Shown here: piece by piece, positions 39,351 to 47,893 of the stretch
Layout: each line of letters begins with the position of its first letter
Position numbering within the stretch: position 1 is the stretch's first letter
NCBI RefSeq assembly: GCF_000800255.1
Contig: NZ_CP009747.1
Span: 2,976,001-3,040,000 of the forward strand
Direction: 5' to 3'
Source of the DNA: Pseudomonas parafulva
Lineage (GTDB): Bacteria > Pseudomonadota > Gammaproteobacteria > Pseudomonadales > Pseudomonadaceae
Length of the DNA: 64,000 nt
Made by a program: the position numbers and the translations under genes
The notes under the pieces: generated by a model
What the model saw: only the letters and a program-made list of their open reading frames with translations
Told to the model about the DNA's origin: nothing
Databases searched by the model: none

Positions 39351-40415
39351 TCAAAACCCTAATTCCTGCAACACCTGCCCTTCATCCGCCACCGCCGGTC
39401 GCTGGTAAAAGCGCAGCAACGCCCCGGCCCGGTTGGTGAAAATGCCATCCACCCCGGCGTCCATCGCCTTGGCGAAGTCTTCGCGGTCGTCCAGGGTGTA
39501 GGCATGCACCAGCAGGCCACGCGCGTGGCTGGCCTGGTTCATCCACGGCTGGATCAGGTCGGTGTAACTCTGCTCGCCCAGGCGGCTACGCTGCGCGGAG
39601 GGACCGGTGCCGATGGCGCCGCCGGCCTTGGCGGCATCCAGCCAGCGCAGCAACTCCTCGCGGTCTTTGGGCGCCTGACGCGCATAGAAACGTGCCTTGT
39701 CCTGCTCGCCCGAGTCGGCGAAGTCCTGGCCCGACTTGGGTTCGATGCTGCCCTTGCCTACCCACAGCAGCAGAATCTTCGGCACCTGCGGCATCTCCTG
39801 GTGCAGCAGGGCCAGGCTGTCGCGGTCGAAGGTCTGCAAGATCACCCGCCCCGGTCTGTCGAGCCAGCCACGGGCCTGGAGCCGTGCCTTGAGCTGTCGT
39901 TCGATGCCGGGAAACTGCTTGGGCACCTTGGTTTCGATGTACAGCCCCGGTTGACGCTCGGGATTGCCCTCGGCGATGTCGATCACTTCATCGAGGGTCA
40001 GGATCTGCTGCCCGGCGAAGCTCGCCCTGGCGCGCTGCGGGTAGGCCTGGTTGAACCAACTGCCAGCGTCCAGCGCTTTCAACTCGGCCAGGGTGAAGTC
40101 GCTGACCGGACGCCCGGCACGCCCAGGGAAGCGCGAGGCGACGTCGCTGGTGCGCGCCAGCACATCGTCATGCACCACCACCAGCACATTGTCGCGGCTG
40201 CGTTGCAGGTCCAGTTCCAGGTAATCGGCGCCCAGCTCGCGCGCCAGCAGATAGGCCGCAGCGGTGGATTCAGGCGCGTCGAAGGACGCGCCACGGTGAG
40301 CGATCACCGCTGGATAGGGGATGGACTGGGCCTTGGCCAGGGCCGCACCGTCATCGGCTCGGACATCCATCGTCGACAACAGCAAGCCCAGCAGGGGCGC
40401 TACGCGTATACGCAT
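39351..40415 (-). CDS. Secreted glycerophosphodiester phosphodiesterase
   Basis: Hydrolyses glycerophosphodiesters to glycerol-3-phosphate and an alcohol, salvaging phospholipid head groups. The 354-residue precursor has a signal peptide (cut near A20) and the GDPD catalytic signature VIAHRGASFDAPESTAAAY with H40, followed by YLELDLQRSRDNVLVVVHDD (Glu, Asp and the second His). The HRGA...ENT block reads PEST rather than PENT. It resembles periplasmic GlpQ. It diverges from the DUF4917 gene across about 120 nt that hold a GC-rich hairpin. Confidence 0.92.
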   Translation of the reverse strand: MRIRVAPLLGLLLSTMDVRADDGAALAKAQSIPYPAVIAHRGASFDAPESTAAAYLLARELGADYLELDLQRSRDNVLVVVHDDVLARTSDVASRFPGRAGRPVSDFTLAELKALDAGSWFNQAYPQRARASFAGQQILTLDEVIDIAEGNPERQPGLYIETKVPKQFPGIERQLKARLQARGWLDRPGRVILQTFDRDSLALLHQEMPQVPKILLLWVGKGSIEPKSGQDFADSGEQDKARFYARQAPKDREELLRWLDAAKAGGAIGTGPSAQRSRLGEQSYTDLIQPWMNQASHARGLLVHAYTLDDREDFAKAMDAGVDGIFTNRAGALLRFYQRPAVADEGQVLQELGF

Positions 40416-40537
40416 GTTCAGATCCTCTCGGGCCGCGCCCCGCACGCGCGGCGCAGCGGATTCCTTGGCAGGGCAAGCCTCTCACAGCTTCGATGACATG
40501 CTAAAGTCCCCGCTCACCGCTGCCCCACGGATGCTCG

Positions 40538-41557
40538 ATGCCCTCTCTCGATTCTCAGCTCGCCCAATGGTCCGATCTCGATGCCCGCCACCCCTGCACC
40601 GCCCTGCTGCTGGGCAACGGCGCCAGCCGCGTGTTGTGGAAGCCGTTCGGCTATTTCTCGCTGTACGAGCACGCGCAGAAGGCCGGGCGCAAGAGCGGTC
40701 TGGCGATCAGCGACCAGGCGCTGTTCAAGTCGCTGGGCACCGAGCTGTTCGAGCCGGTGCTGAGCATGCTCAATACCACGGTGCGCACCAATGCCGCCCT
40801 GGCGATCAACTCCACCGCGCCGCTGAACCGCTACTACTCGATCAAGGAAGCGCTGATCCACGCCCTGCGCGCCGTGCACCCGCCGCATGCGCTGTTGTCC
40901 AGCGCCACAATGGCCACGATCAACGCGGCCCTGCGTCAGTACCGCAGCGTCTACACCAGCAACTACGACCTGATCCTGCCGTGGGCGATGGAACAGGCAC
41001 CGCAGGGTTTTGCCCGGCTGTTCGATGACGAAGGCTTCTTCGATGTGCGCCGCACCGCCAGCCCCGGCACCCGTGTCCTGCACCTGCATGGCGGCCTGCA
41101 CCTGCTCAAGCTGCCCGACGGCAGCACGCGCCAGCGCAGCGCTATCGGCGCCGAACTGCTCGAAGGCGTTGCCGTGAACATTCCCGGCGAGGTGCCGCTG
41201 TTCGTCAATGAAGACCGCAGCGAGCACAAGCTGCGGGCCATCCGCCAGTCGGACTACCTGTCCTGGAGCCTGGCCCAGCTTGCGGACGAACAGGGTGGCC
41301 TGTGCCTGTTCGGCCAGCACTTGGACAGCAGCGACGAGCACCTGCTGCTAGCCATTCGCCAGGCCAGGCCGAAACACCTGTGCATCGCCATCCGCCCTTT
41401 GAACGACGCCTCGATCCTCAACCAGAAGCAGCATTTCACCGAGCGCCTGGCCGGTGCGGTCGATGGCGCCCTGCACTTCTTCGACGCCAGCAGCCATCCG
41501 CTCGGCGCCGCCGAACTGGCCCTGCCCGTGCCCCTGACCCACGCCCGGCGCCTCTGA
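40538..41557 (+). CDS. DUF4917 protein, SIR2-like fold inferred
   Basis: A 339-residue soluble protein. DUF4917 is the family that I judge to fit. The motifs line up with SIR2-like NAD-binding proteins: LLLGNGAS at 23-30 (GAGxS), YTSNYDLILPW at 139-149 (TNxD), LHLHGGLHLL at 181-190 (catalytic-type HG), and LFGQHLDSSDEHLL near 270 (GxSLxDxH). Bacterial relatives of this fold act in antiphage NAD depletion, but DUF4917 itself is uncharacterised, and no partner (ThsB, Ago, APAZ, HerA) is adjacent. The SD is weak. An upstream ATG seven bases earlier is out of frame. Confidence 0.85.
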   Translation: MPSLDSQLAQWSDLDARHPCTALLLGNGASRVLWKPFGYFSLYEHAQKAGRKSGLAISDQALFKSLGTELFEPVLSMLNTTVRTNAALAINSTAPLNRYYSIKEALIHALRAVHPPHALLSSATMATINAALRQYRSVYTSNYDLILPWAMEQAPQGFARLFDDEGFFDVRRTASPGTRVLHLHGGLHLLKLPDGSTRQRSAIGAELLEGVAVNIPGEVPLFVNEDRSEHKLRAIRQSDYLSWSLAQLADEQGGLCLFGQHLDSSDEHLLLAIRQARPKHLCIAIRPLNDASILNQKQHFTERLAGAVDGALHFFDASSHPLGAAELALPVPLTHARRL

Positions 41558-41578
41558 ACGAGGCGCCACGCCTGGCTA

Positions 41579-41597
41579 GCAAATGTAAATAATTCTC
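41579..41597 (+). promoter_or_regulatory. Putative Fur box upstream of the FecI-type sigma gene
   Basis: GCAAATGTAAATAATTCTC matches 13 of 19 positions of the Fur consensus GATAATGATAATCATTATC, about 45 nt before the sigma gene. A shifted alignment with the ATTCTC core also scores well, so overlapping dimers are possible. Confidence 0.55.
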
Positions 41598-41641
41598 GAT
41601 AAGATCCGCACCCTTTCTCCAGGCCAGCCCGGAAAGCGTGC

Positions 41642-42166
41642 ATGCAGCGCCTCAAGCCCGATCCCGCCACCGCCGACACCTGCCGCAGTTTCTACGCCGA
41701 AATCCTGCATTTCCTGCGCAAGCGCATGGACAACGCCAGCGATGCCGCAGACATGACCCAGGACGTGTTCGCCCAATGGCTCGGCTACCGTGACCGGACC
41801 AAGGTCGAACAACCGCGTGCCTTCCTGTTTCGCATGGCACGCAACCTGCTGAGCGATCACTGGCGCCGGCAACAGGTGCGTCAGAGCGTGCTGGAGGAGA
41901 CGACCATCGACCCCGCCACCAGCGCCAACGACCCCTTCGATCACGCCCAGCGCCGTCAGCGCTTGGAACAATTGCGCCAAGTACTCGCCGAGCTCTCGCC
42001 GCGGCGACGAGAAGCCCTTATGCTGCACCGCTTTGAAGGCCTGACCCAGGCGCAGATCGCCGAACGCATGAATATTTCCGTAAGCATGGTCGAAAAGCAC
42101 ATCGCTGCGGCCCTGCTGCACTGCAAGCAACGGCTGGACAGTGAAGATGGCAGGGAGCAGCCGTAA
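41642..42166 (+). CDS. FecI-type ECF sigma factor
   Basis: Iron-starvation extracytoplasmic-function sigma factor that directs RNA polymerase to the receptor gene two positions downstream. The 174 residues have region 2 (FYAEILHFLRKRMDNASDAADMTQDVFAQWL ... PRAFLFRMARNLLSDHWRR) and region 4 (LSPRRREALMLHRFEGLTQAQIAERMNISVSMVEKHIAAALLHC, seen in parts). A Fur-like box precedes it. Its stop overlaps the fecR ATG (TAATG). Confidence 0.94.
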   Translation: MQRLKPDPATADTCRSFYAEILHFLRKRMDNASDAADMTQDVFAQWLGYRDRTKVEQPRAFLFRMARNLLSDHWRRQQVRQSVLEETTIDPATSANDPFDHAQRRQRLEQLRQVLAELSPRRREALMLHRFEGLTQAQIAERMNISVSMVEKHIAAALLHCKQRLDSEDGREQP

Positions 42167-43119
42167 TGAGCCTCACCGACGAGACCGATCCACGCCCGCT
42201 CGACGCCCAAGCCGCCAGTTGGTTCACGCGTAACCGCAACGCGACAACGCGCGAGCAACGCAAGGCCTTCGCCCAGTGGATTCGCCATCCCGAGCACGCC
42301 CGCGCCTACCGTCAGTTCGAGCAACTGTGGGCAGACATGGCCGCGCTCAAGCAGGTCAACCACCCCGTCGCGCGGGTGCAGTACCGATCGCCGCGTTGGC
42401 GTCCACTGATCGCCACGGCGGCGGCGCTGCTGTGCGCGCTGCTGGCGGGTAACCTGGGCAGCGGCAGCACGCCGATACGCCAGGCCCTGGTCGCCGGTAC
42501 CACGATGCGCAGCCTGCACTTGCCCGACGGCAGCCAGTTGTACGTCAATGCCCGCACCCGTGTGCAACTGGATTTCACCGCGCAGCGACGGCTGATCACG
42601 CTGGAGCAGGGCCAGTTGTACATTGACGTGGCGCCAGACAAGGAGCGGCCGCTGTTCGTCGATGCCGGCAGCGCGTTGGTGCGCGTGGTCGGCACCGGCT
42701 TCGACCTGCGCCGTGGCGCACGCGAGTTGACCCTGAGTGTCGCCCATGGCCAAGTCGCCTTCGAAACCTCCGGCGAGAACCAGGCGCCCATGCTGGTCGA
42801 GGCCGGCCAGCGCGTCACCTACGAGCCGTCTCGTGGCAGCCTGCTGCGCCAGAACCTGGGCGAGCAGCGCGTGGCCGACTGGCGGGACGGTCATGTCAGC
42901 TTCAGGAACCGCGAACTGGCGAGCCTGATCGATGAACTGAGCCTGTACCGCCAGCAGCCGGTGCTGCTGGCCGATCCGAACCTGGCTCGCTACAAGGTTT
43001 CGGGCAATCTCGACGTACACGACCCCGACGCGTTGCTCAACGCGCTGCCTGCCTTGCTACCGGTGAAAACCGTGCGCCTGGGCGATGGCCGTTTGCGCAT
43101 CGAGCACCGCGCGCATTAA
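42166..43119 (+). CDS. FecR-type anti-sigma factor/sigma regulator
   Basis: Inner-membrane relay of cell-surface signalling: the cytosolic part holds the sigma factor, the periplasmic part senses the STN domain of the loaded receptor. The 317 residues have an N-terminal DUF4880 region (DAQAASWFTRNRNATTREQRKAFAQWI), one membrane helix near 82-100, and a periplasmic FecR domain (LPDGSQLYVNARTRVQLDF, GTGFDLRRGARELTLSVAHGQV). The C-terminal STN-interacting region follows. Overlaps fecI by one base. Confidence 0.94.
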   Translation: MSLTDETDPRPLDAQAASWFTRNRNATTREQRKAFAQWIRHPEHARAYRQFEQLWADMAALKQVNHPVARVQYRSPRWRPLIATAAALLCALLAGNLGSGSTPIRQALVAGTTMRSLHLPDGSQLYVNARTRVQLDFTAQRRLITLEQGQLYIDVAPDKERPLFVDAGSALVRVVGTGFDLRRGARELTLSVAHGQVAFETSGENQAPMLVEAGQRVTYEPSRGSLLRQNLGEQRVADWRDGHVSFRNRELASLIDELSLYRQQPVLLADPNLARYKVSGNLDVHDPDALLNALPALLPVKTVRLGDGRLRIEHRAH

Positions 43120-43122
43120 TTT

Positions 43123-43141
43123 GAGAATTTTAATCATTCGC
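43123..43141 (+). promoter_or_regulatory. Putative Fur box upstream of the TonB receptor
   Basis: GAGAATTTTAATCATTCGC matches 14 of 19 positions of the Fur consensus, directly after the fecR stop and about 90 nt before the receptor start. Direct Fur control would add to activation by the FecI-type sigma. Confidence 0.6.
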
Positions 43142-43233
43142 AGGTGAGGATTTTTCCCAATACCGCGTCTCCTTCCCCGCCTGCCGGATGAACGGTGGGC
43201 TTTTTTCCGGCCATTTGCCGTTTGGGGGAATTC

Positions 43234-45801
43234 ATGTCGTCTGCGTTGCGTCCGCTGCAAGCCTTGCCCGTCCGTCCTACCCTGCTGGCCTTGTGCCTGA
43301 GCCTGAGCCTGGCCGCCCAGGCCGCGCCTGTGCAACTGGACCTGCCAGCGCAACCGCTGGCCCAGTCGCTGAGCCAACTGGCGCAGCAGGCGCAGGTTCA
43401 GTTGCTGTTCGATGAAGCGCTGCTCAGCGGTGCGCGTGCGCCGGCCCTGCGCGGCGCCTTCGAGCCACAGGACGCCATCGCCCGCTTGCTGGCCGGCAGC
43501 CGCTTCGCCCTGGTGCGCGTGGGCGAGACTTTCGTAGTGCGTCAGCACGAGCCTGTCGCACCTGGCGAAGCCGCACAGGCGGATAACAGCATTCAGCTCG
43601 GCGCCCTGAGCATCGTCGGCGACGGACAGCAGATCGGCCCGCAGAACGTCGGGCGTTCGACCCTGGACCAGGAGCAGATCGATCGCTACCAGCCCAGCAA
43701 CATCCCCAGCGTGATCGCCACCCTGCCCGGCGTGAACATGGGCGGCTCGGCCAAGCCGGGCGGTCAGACCATCAATATCTGGGGCCTGGGCGATGCCGAA
43801 GACGTGCCGATGACCGTCGATGGCGCGACCAAGAGCGGCTTCGAGCGCTACCAGCAAGGCACCGTATTCATCGAACCCGAGCTGATCAAGCACATCGAGG
43901 TGGAGAAAGGTCCGCACTCGGTCAAGACCGGCAACGGTGGCTTTGGCGGCAGCGTCAACATGACCACCAAGGATGCCGGCGATCTACTTCAGGACGGCCG
44001 CAACAGCGGTGCCATGCTCAAGTACGGCTATGCCAGCAACGATCACCAACAGGTGTACAGCTCCGCGCTGTTCGGGCGCAGCGACGACGGCCGTATCGAC
44101 GGCCTGGCCTACCTGACCAAGCGTGACGGCGGCGACATGAAGCTGGCCAGCAACCTGCCCGATCCCGACGGCGCTTACCCGATCAATCCTACCCGCCTGC
44201 CCAACAGCGCGCTGGACCTGGAAGGCGCACTGTTCAAGGGCAACCTGCACTTGAGCGACGAACACAGCCTGGGCTTTTCCTGGTCGCGTTCGCAGAGCGA
44301 ACGCTGGGCGCCGTTCTCCTCCACGGCCTATCCGACACCGCCGAGCGCCGCCAATATCAGCCGCTACGGCTACGCCGCCGCACTGACCCGCTTCCTGGCC
44401 AACCGCACCACCACCGACACCACCTGGTCGAGCACCTACACGTATCAGCCGTTGGATAACCGTTGGGTCGATCTGGAGGTCAAATACTCCGACTCCGACA
44501 CTCAGCAGACCGACGAGCGACCTGCGACCGCGTTCTTCCAGCCGGCCACCGGCGGGCGCAAGATGGATACCGAGTACCGCGACCGCATGCTTGCGGTCAC
44601 CAACACCAGCCTGTTCGAGACGGCAGCGCTGGAGCACGCGCTGACGGTTGGCGCGCAGATCCGCCGGCACAACCGCGACACGCAGATGTGGATGCCTGGC
44701 AGCCTCTACGAAACTGCACGCTACAACTACGGCCACTATCAGCCCTACTTCATGCCCAGCGGCACGGTGCGCAGCCAGGGCTATTACCTGCAAGACGCCA
44801 TCACCCTGGGCGATGTCACCCTCACCCCATCGCTGCGCTACGACCAGGTGACCAACGACGGCAAGCCCAACGATGCGCCGCTGTACGACAACCCCGCCGC
44901 CGGCCACGACTACAGCGCCAAGACCTACCGCGGCTGGTCGCCGCGCCTGGCACTGTTCTGGAAGGTGACGCCCAATGCCGCACTGTTCGCCGACTACAGC
45001 AAGACCTGGCGCGCGCCGGTGCTCGACGAGCAGTACGAGGTGCAGGGCAGCGGCAGCCGGACCGCCACCAGCCGCGACCTCTATCCTGAACGCATCACCG
45101 CATTGCGCGTGGGCAGCGTGTTCGACTTCGACAACCTGCTGTCGGCCAACGACAGCGCCCAGGTGCGCACCACCCTGTTTCGCAACCATATCGAGGACGA
45201 AATCTTCAAAGCCACCGGCATCGGCTGCCCACAGCAGTTGCTCACGGGCGGCTCCATCGCCAACACCTGCGGCGGCGGCCTGATGTCCAACTACCGCAAC
45301 ATCGGCGATGTGGTGATCAAGGGCTTCGAGATCGAGAGTTTCTACGACTCCACCTACCTGTTCGGCTCGGCGTCGTTTTCCTGGATCACGGGTCGGCACC
45401 AGGGCGCCTACACCAACCCCTGGGGACCGGACGTGTGGGCCAAGGACATCCCTGCGCCCAAGTGGATCACCACCCTGGGCGTGAAAATTCCGGCCTGGGA
45501 CGCACGGGTCGGCTGGACCGCGCAGTTCGTGCGCAAGACCGACCGCCTGCCCAGCGACCGCTACTACAGCGGACCCGGCAGTGTGCTGGGCGACCGCTAC
45601 TACGACCAGTACGCCAATGACCGCTATCAGATCCACGGTCTGTTCGCCAACTGGAAACCGCAGCAGGCCTACCTCAAGGGCACCGAGGTGAACCTCACGG
45701 TGGACAACCTGTTCAACGAGTCGGCCCGGCCTGAGCTGTCAGGGGAGAATGCGCTGATGCAGGGGCGCAATGCCAAGGTCAGCGTGACGCGGTTCTTCTG
45801 A
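43234..45801 (+). CDS. TonB-dependent haem receptor with STN signalling domain (HasR-like)
   Basis: Outer-membrane importer of haem or haem-hemophore. The 855-residue precursor has a signal peptide (AQAA-PVQL). A secretin/TonB STN domain follows (about 30-100; LPAQPLAQSLSQLAQQAQVQLLFD), then a plug (IPSVIATLPGVNMGGSAKPGG) and a 22-strand barrel. SKTWRAPVLDEQYEVQG and RDLYPERI near 590-620 resemble the FRAP/NPxL-type motifs of haem receptors. It ends in KVSVTRFF with the C-terminal Phe. GGGGGA precedes the start. With fecI-fecR it forms a has-type signalling locus, but no hasA hemophore or has exporter follows. Another haem-containing ligand is possible. Confidence 0.88.
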   Translation: MSSALRPLQALPVRPTLLALCLSLSLAAQAAPVQLDLPAQPLAQSLSQLAQQAQVQLLFDEALLSGARAPALRGAFEPQDAIARLLAGSRFALVRVGETFVVRQHEPVAPGEAAQADNSIQLGALSIVGDGQQIGPQNVGRSTLDQEQIDRYQPSNIPSVIATLPGVNMGGSAKPGGQTINIWGLGDAEDVPMTVDGATKSGFERYQQGTVFIEPELIKHIEVEKGPHSVKTGNGGFGGSVNMTTKDAGDLLQDGRNSGAMLKYGYASNDHQQVYSSALFGRSDDGRIDGLAYLTKRDGGDMKLASNLPDPDGAYPINPTRLPNSALDLEGALFKGNLHLSDEHSLGFSWSRSQSERWAPFSSTAYPTPPSAANISRYGYAAALTRFLANRTTTDTTWSSTYTYQPLDNRWVDLEVKYSDSDTQQTDERPATAFFQPATGGRKMDTEYRDRMLAVTNTSLFETAALEHALTVGAQIRRHNRDTQMWMPGSLYETARYNYGHYQPYFMPSGTVRSQGYYLQDAITLGDVTLTPSLRYDQVTNDGKPNDAPLYDNPAAGHDYSAKTYRGWSPRLALFWKVTPNAALFADYSKTWRAPVLDEQYEVQGSGSRTATSRDLYPERITALRVGSVFDFDNLLSANDSAQVRTTLFRNHIEDEIFKATGIGCPQQLLTGGSIANTCGGGLMSNYRNIGDVVIKGFEIESFYDSTYLFGSASFSWITGRHQGAYTNPWGPDVWAKDIPAPKWITTLGVKIPAWDARVGWTAQFVRKTDRLPSDRYYSGPGSVLGDRYYDQYANDRYQIHGLFANWKPQQAYLKGTEVNLTVDNLFNESARPELSGENALMQGRNAKVSVTRFF

Positions 45802-45813
45802 GTGACGATACGC

Positions 45814-47022
45814 TCAGCCGGGGATCAGGCCGTCGGCACGCAGCAGGGTTTCCAGGCAGTGCTCCTGTACGCCGTAGAACGCCTTGAGCTGGGCGATCTT
45901 CTCCAGCAGCGTTGCGTTATCGCCGGCCTGGCGGCGCTTGACCGCCAGGATCATCTTGTTCTTGTTGGTGTGCTCCAGGGAGATGAACTCGAACACCTTG
46001 GTCTCGTAGCCGCAGGCCTCCAGGTACAGCGCACGCAGGCTATCGGTGAGCATCTCGGCTTGCTGGCCCAGGTGCAGGCCGTACTGCAGCATCGGTTGCA
46101 GCAAACCCGGGCTGTGCAACTGCGGGCGGATCTGCTTGTGGCAGCACGGTGAGCACATGATGATCGACGCGCCGCAGCGGATGCCGGTGTGGATGGCGTA
46201 GTCAGTGGCGATGTCGCAGGCATGCAGGGCGATCATCACCTCGATGGCCTCGGGCACCACGCTGCGCACGTCGCCGCACTGGAATACCAGGCCCGGATGC
46301 TGCAGACGCGCCGCGGCGGCGTTACACAGTTCGACCATGTCCGCACGCAGTTCCACGCCGGTCACCTGCGCTTCGCGGCCCAGGGTGTGGCACAGGTAGT
46401 CGTGCATGGCGAAGGTCAGGTAGCCCTTGCCCGACCCGAAGTCGGCCACCCGCAGCGGTTGCGTCTGGGTCAGCGGCGCACTGGCCAGGGCATGGTCGAA
46501 GACTTCGATGAACTTGTTGATCTGCTTCCACTTGCGCGACATCGACGGAATCAGGGCGCCTTGCCCGTCGGTCACGCCCAGGTCGCGCAGGAACGGCCGC
46601 GACAGCTCCAGGTAACGTTTCTTCTCCCGGTCGTGGCCGCTGCTGGCCTGCTGGCTCGGCGCCTGGGCAGCGTGGCGCTGCAGTAGCGCCTTGCCTTTCT
46701 TGCTGAAGCCCAGTTGCACTTCGCCCTCGGCGGTGAACAGGTGAGCATTGCGAAACTGCTCGGGCAGCAGCTCGGCCACCAGCGTCAGCGCCGCGTCCAC
46801 GGGCAGGTTGCGGGTGATGTCGCGGGTCTGATGGCGATACACCAGCGACAGGCAGGCCTGGCCCTTGAGCTGCACCGGTTTGGCAATGATGCGCTGCAGG
46901 CTGCCGTCGGCCCCGACGGGGCGCGCCAGCACCAGTTTGAGCAGGTGCTGGCGGTGCAGGGCGTCGCTCAGCAGGCTGAGAAATTGGTCGCGGGCGTCCG
47001 GCGCAGGTGTGGCGGAAGACAT
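45814..47022 (-). CDS. SAM-dependent methyltransferase, class I
   Basis: A 402-residue cytosolic protein with an N-terminal helical region (about 1-175) and a Rossmann methyltransferase domain: motif I LRVADFGSGKGYLTFAMHDYL near 205, acidic strand VTGVELRADMVELC near 235, and MIALHACDIATDYAI near 280. The segment IIMCSPCCHKQIR near 300, with CCH, occupies the motif IV position. The substrate is unknown; RNA modification is plausible for this architecture. It converges on the TonB receptor, with only 12 nt between the stops. Confidence 0.88.
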   Translation of the reverse strand: MSSATPAPDARDQFLSLLSDALHRQHLLKLVLARPVGADGSLQRIIAKPVQLKGQACLSLVYRHQTRDITRNLPVDAALTLVAELLPEQFRNAHLFTAEGEVQLGFSKKGKALLQRHAAQAPSQQASSGHDREKKRYLELSRPFLRDLGVTDGQGALIPSMSRKWKQINKFIEVFDHALASAPLTQTQPLRVADFGSGKGYLTFAMHDYLCHTLGREAQVTGVELRADMVELCNAAAARLQHPGLVFQCGDVRSVVPEAIEVMIALHACDIATDYAIHTGIRCGASIIMCSPCCHKQIRPQLHSPGLLQPMLQYGLHLGQQAEMLTDSLRALYLEACGYETKVFEFISLEHTNKNKMILAVKRRQAGDNATLLEKIAQLKAFYGVQEHCLETLLRADGLIPG

Positions 47023-47090
47023 GAAAGGAGCAGCCTCGAAAATGCGTGATGGCCGGCATTCTACAGGGTTTACCGGCCGGCGCCCGAGGC

Positions 47091-47708
47091 TCAGTCCAGG
47101 ACCACCAGTTGATTGGTCAGTTGATTGCGCCGCCCGATCGAAGGCAGCGTGCGCCCCAGCAGTTCGCCACAAGCATCGATGCACTCGACGAAACCTTGCA
47201 GGGTGCTGCCTTGGTTCACCCGCTCGCTCAACCGCGCCACCAGTGCCGCACGGGCGGCATCGTCAAGGTGTCGGGCGGTGCCTTGATCGGTGAGGATGGT
47301 GACGAAGCGCTCGGCCTCGCAGACGAAGATCAGCACGCCACTGGTGCCGGCGGTGCGCTGCAGGTGCTGCTCGTGAAACTGCTGCTGGGCGAAAGCGGCG
47401 GCGCGGCGGCGGCGCAGCAGGCGCGGTGCCAGGCGGGCGGCCAGCCACGGCGTGCGCAGCAACAGGCAGAAGGCGACGAACAGCAGCACTTGGGTCACCA
47501 GCAAGCCGCGCAGGCCCGGCCAGCCAAGCAACCACTGCAGCAGCGCCGGCAGCAATACGGCCAACAGCGCGGCCCACAGCAGGGGCAGGTAAGGATAGTC
47601 GTCGGCGCGGCGGGCCAGCACGGCCACCAGTTCGGCATCGGTGCGCTGTTCGGCGCGGGCGATGGCTTCGGCCACCTGGCGGCGTTGATATTCGTCGATG
47701 GGGATCAT
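47091..47708 (-). CDS. TPM-domain membrane protein
   Basis: A 205-residue protein in which the TPM (TLP18.3/Psb32/MOLO-1) fold is interrupted by two membrane helices (about 38-60 and 66-86). It begins EYQRRQVAEAIARAEQRTDAELVAVLAR, and the second half holds TAGTSGVLIFVCEAERFVTILTDQG and LVARLSERVNQGSTLQGF, matching TPM. Usual neighbours (LemA and a second, longer TPM protein) are absent here. Function in bacteria is poorly known; roles in membrane quality control have been suggested. Confidence 0.88.
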   Translation of the reverse strand: MIPIDEYQRRQVAEAIARAEQRTDAELVAVLARRADDYPYLPLLWAALLAVLLPALLQWLLGWPGLRGLLVTQVLLFVAFCLLLRTPWLAARLAPRLLRRRRAAAFAQQQFHEQHLQRTAGTSGVLIFVCEAERFVTILTDQGTARHLDDAARAALVARLSERVNQGSTLQGFVECIDACGELLGRTLPSIGRRNQLTNQLVVLD

Positions 47709-47793
47709 GCCCGGAGGTACTCGCTCGTTCTTATTGTCGTGGTCCCGGCGACGGGACGCCGGCAGTGTATCTCATCGGCACGCGCTTATAGGG

Positions 47794-47799
47794 CATAAT
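47794..47799 (+). promoter_or_regulatory. Possible -10 element of bglX
   Basis: CATAAT lies about 95 nt before the bglX start in the 185-nt gap divergent from the TPM gene. TTATAG ten bases upstream is an alternative. No clear -35. Confidence 0.4.
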
Positions 47800-47893
47800 C
47801 CGCCGCAGCCGCAGGGCGCAGTACGGCCAGCGCACCACAACAACAGTCGCCGCGAAGCCACAGCGGCGAGCGAATCGATGGATGATGGAATTG

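Noticed and set aside
43984..45636. 550-codon open frame antisense to the TonB receptor
   Set aside because: Low-complexity Val/Gly/Ala-rich shadow of the receptor gene.
45802..45813. Space for a hasA hemophore gene after the receptor
   Set aside because: Only 12 nt separate the receptor stop from the convergent methyltransferase gene, so no hemophore gene can be here.
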